NCBI GenBank assembly: GCA_040954595.2
Contig: CM082591.2
Coordinates: forward strand, 9,982,001 to 10,046,000
Length of the DNA: 64,000 nt
Reading direction: 5' to 3'
Origin: Balanoglossus misakiensis
Lineage: Eukaryota; Hemichordata
Shown here in pieces: positions 62,587 to 64,000 of this stretch (position 1 is its first letter; each line of letters opens with the position of its first letter). The notes beneath the pieces were generated by a model. It did no database searches. It was not told the DNA's origin and worked only from the letters and a program-made list of their open reading frames with translations. The translations under genes were made by a program, and so were the position numbers.

Positions 62587-64000
62587 TGGTTAGGGTTATT
62601 GCTATTATTTTATATCAGTAATCGACTTTGTGTATATCAATGTCATTTTCATAACGAAAATGAACCCGAGTCTAATGTAAACGTTACGAATTGATCGAAA
62701 GGCGCTCTGATGAATGTTAACACGAGTGCGCAGTGACAAGACATGCATCGTGCATGACAGTGACAACAGTTCCTATAGAGCAGTTAAAAAATAAACCGGC
62801 CGTCCGTAAATTTATCAGCTATATTTTTTTTTATTTAGTCACGTTTTCCCTGTTGCATGCTATTAGTTCAGGGGCCAGTTTTAGCAGTGCTCTATTGAGT
62901 ACTTTCGTATCGATGGATTGATCTCTCGTCCAATAAGAATGGCGGATGGTAGCATGATCCGACATATTGCGTATTACAATAGGGCTTCCTCATACAGGTC
63001 AGAACGGAGAGGTCATTCCTTTTATTTTAGGACGTCTCAGCTCCTTTGTCTTTTCTGTTATAGTGTTAAAGAAATCAGACGGTTTTGTTTTGGCCGGTAA
63101 ACACCGATGGATTAACTCTTAAGTCCATCGTGCATCCAAACGCAGTCGAGTCGGTTTGGTCATTGTTTATGCGACAGTAAATGCCAAATGTGACAGAAGC
63201 ATCATATTAAATGAGATAGAATACACAAACAAACAAACATACGAATAAACAAACAGGCAAACAAACAAACAAACAACCATTAGGGACTGTTCAGAATTGA
63301 CTTCCAAGTTGGAGATGGAGGATTTTTTATTTTCCTGGTGATTTTTTTCCATGGTCTCCCCTAGTAAATTGTGGAGGAAATATGTGGTCCCTCCTAAAAT
63401 TTCCTGGGGATTTTCCATGGTCCCCCTATTGTGACTTTTATGTCTAGTCTCCCCTAATTTGTCTTGGAGAAAATGGGTGGTCCCCCCCTCTGAAAATTCT
63501 CCGCCCCCTGGAAGTAAATTCTGAACAGTCCCTTATGAAAGCCAACAGCTAGCACCCCGGCTTCTCTGCCAGAGGAGCGATAACATCGACAAAATGCAGA
63601 TACACAAGAAATGAGCACTTTATTCCACTAGTGAAGTAGTCTGTTCCCTGCCCCATTCCCACCGCTGGCTGCGCCCTTTAGCGTAGCGTCGATGGCAGTG
63701 GGAATGGGGCAGGGGACCAGACTACAAGTGAAGAACCCCAGTAACAGACGTAACGAACAAACAAACTACATGTACTAACAACAAAGCAAGAAAAGTGTCA
63801 AGCGTCGTCAAAGAAAACGAAAAAGTTCTAGCATGGTTGGTAAAAGTTATTGGTAGAAAACGAATAGGGCCTTCTACAAATGACGTCTCAGACCCGCAAA
63901 CGCCACCAGAATACAAAACACATGCACAGAAAAGTTTAAGCCGGTTGTTGTATGGAGCAGCAATAATCTGCGGTTGGGCCGTCGTAGATTTTCGCTGGTG
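62587..64000 (+). repeat. Satellite unit 21 (partial, cut by window end)
   Basis: 1414 bp of a unit. Harbinger MITE at 63283-63532. Private changes include ccaataagaatgg (62933) in the CCAAT box, gaaatcagacgg (63072), and TIR or flank changes cagaattgac and ccttatgaaag. Confidence 0.95.

Larger units (their letters stand above)
1..64000. repeat. Tandem satellite array, ~2.52 kb monomer, 21 units
   Basis: The same ~2.5 kb sequence recurs head to tail across the window. The phrase beginning tggttagggttattgc lies at 1, 2516, 5037, 7556, 11262, 22553, 25070, 27591, 30107, 33825, 37529, 40046, 42558, 45075, 47591, 50106, 52521, 55034, 57551, 60068 and 62587. Uninterrupted units are 2512-2521 bp, except unit 16 (2415 bp). 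Excluding the four insertions, the array makes up about 51.6 kb of the window. Units differ at only scattered positions, which implies recent amplification or active homogenisation. No rRNA, tRNA, snRNA or conserved protein is recognised in the monomer. The unit boundary used here is arbitrary (first base of the window), and the array continues beyond both edges. Confidence 0.98.

Overview
The window is eukaryotic, most likely metazoan repeat-rich heterochromatin. It has no operon structure, rRNA, tRNA or cellular gene. It is packed with a long tandem satellite, short inverted-repeat transposons and a tyrosine-recombinase retrotransposon of a kind common in marine invertebrates, nematodes and some protists and algae. 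The species cannot be named from the sequence.

Layout: the whole window is a head-to-tail array of a monomer of about 2.52 kb. There are 21 units: unit 1 begins at the arbitrary phase of the window start, 20 units are complete, and the last is partial. Units are nearly identical and differ by scattered substitutions, homopolymer length and a few indels. Each monomer is itself built partly from old transposons: a ~253 bp PIF/Harbinger-type MITE (24 bp TIRs, TTA target duplication) and an 88 bp palindromic MITE with a 9 bp target duplication. Short ORFs recur in every unit, but they start at GTG or TTG or are broken by indels in several units, so I do not call them genes.

Three units (4, 9, 10) carry the same ~1.18 kb TIR element at the same monomer position with the same 7 bp target duplication. 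This means an insertion-bearing monomer was amplified with the array. Unit 5 carries a separate 8.77 kb insertion (13610-22381) bounded by imperfect ~130 bp TIRs and a 5 bp target duplication. Nested in it is an apparently intact 4823 bp retrotransposon (16473-21295, minus strand).

The retrotransposon encodes Gag, a reverse transcriptase/RNase H/methyltransferase-like polyprotein, and a tyrosine recombinase. It has perfectly matching split direct repeats in the order A1-ORFs-B1-A2-B2. This arrangement plus the MT-like domain points to the PAT-like branch of the DIRS order. Gag and Pol lie in one frame, separated by a single UGA followed by CUA, a known readthrough context. The recombinase ORF has no ATG at its 5' end but has a good 3' splice site there, and a 270 nt candidate intron would join it in frame to Pol.

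Variant bases and transposon markers show that the unit 4-6 block and the unit 10-13 block are copies of one another, differing by one unit. The relative order of events is: MITEs into the founding monomer, amplification, the 1.18 kb insertion, block duplication, the large TIR element into unit 5, and then the retrotransposon.
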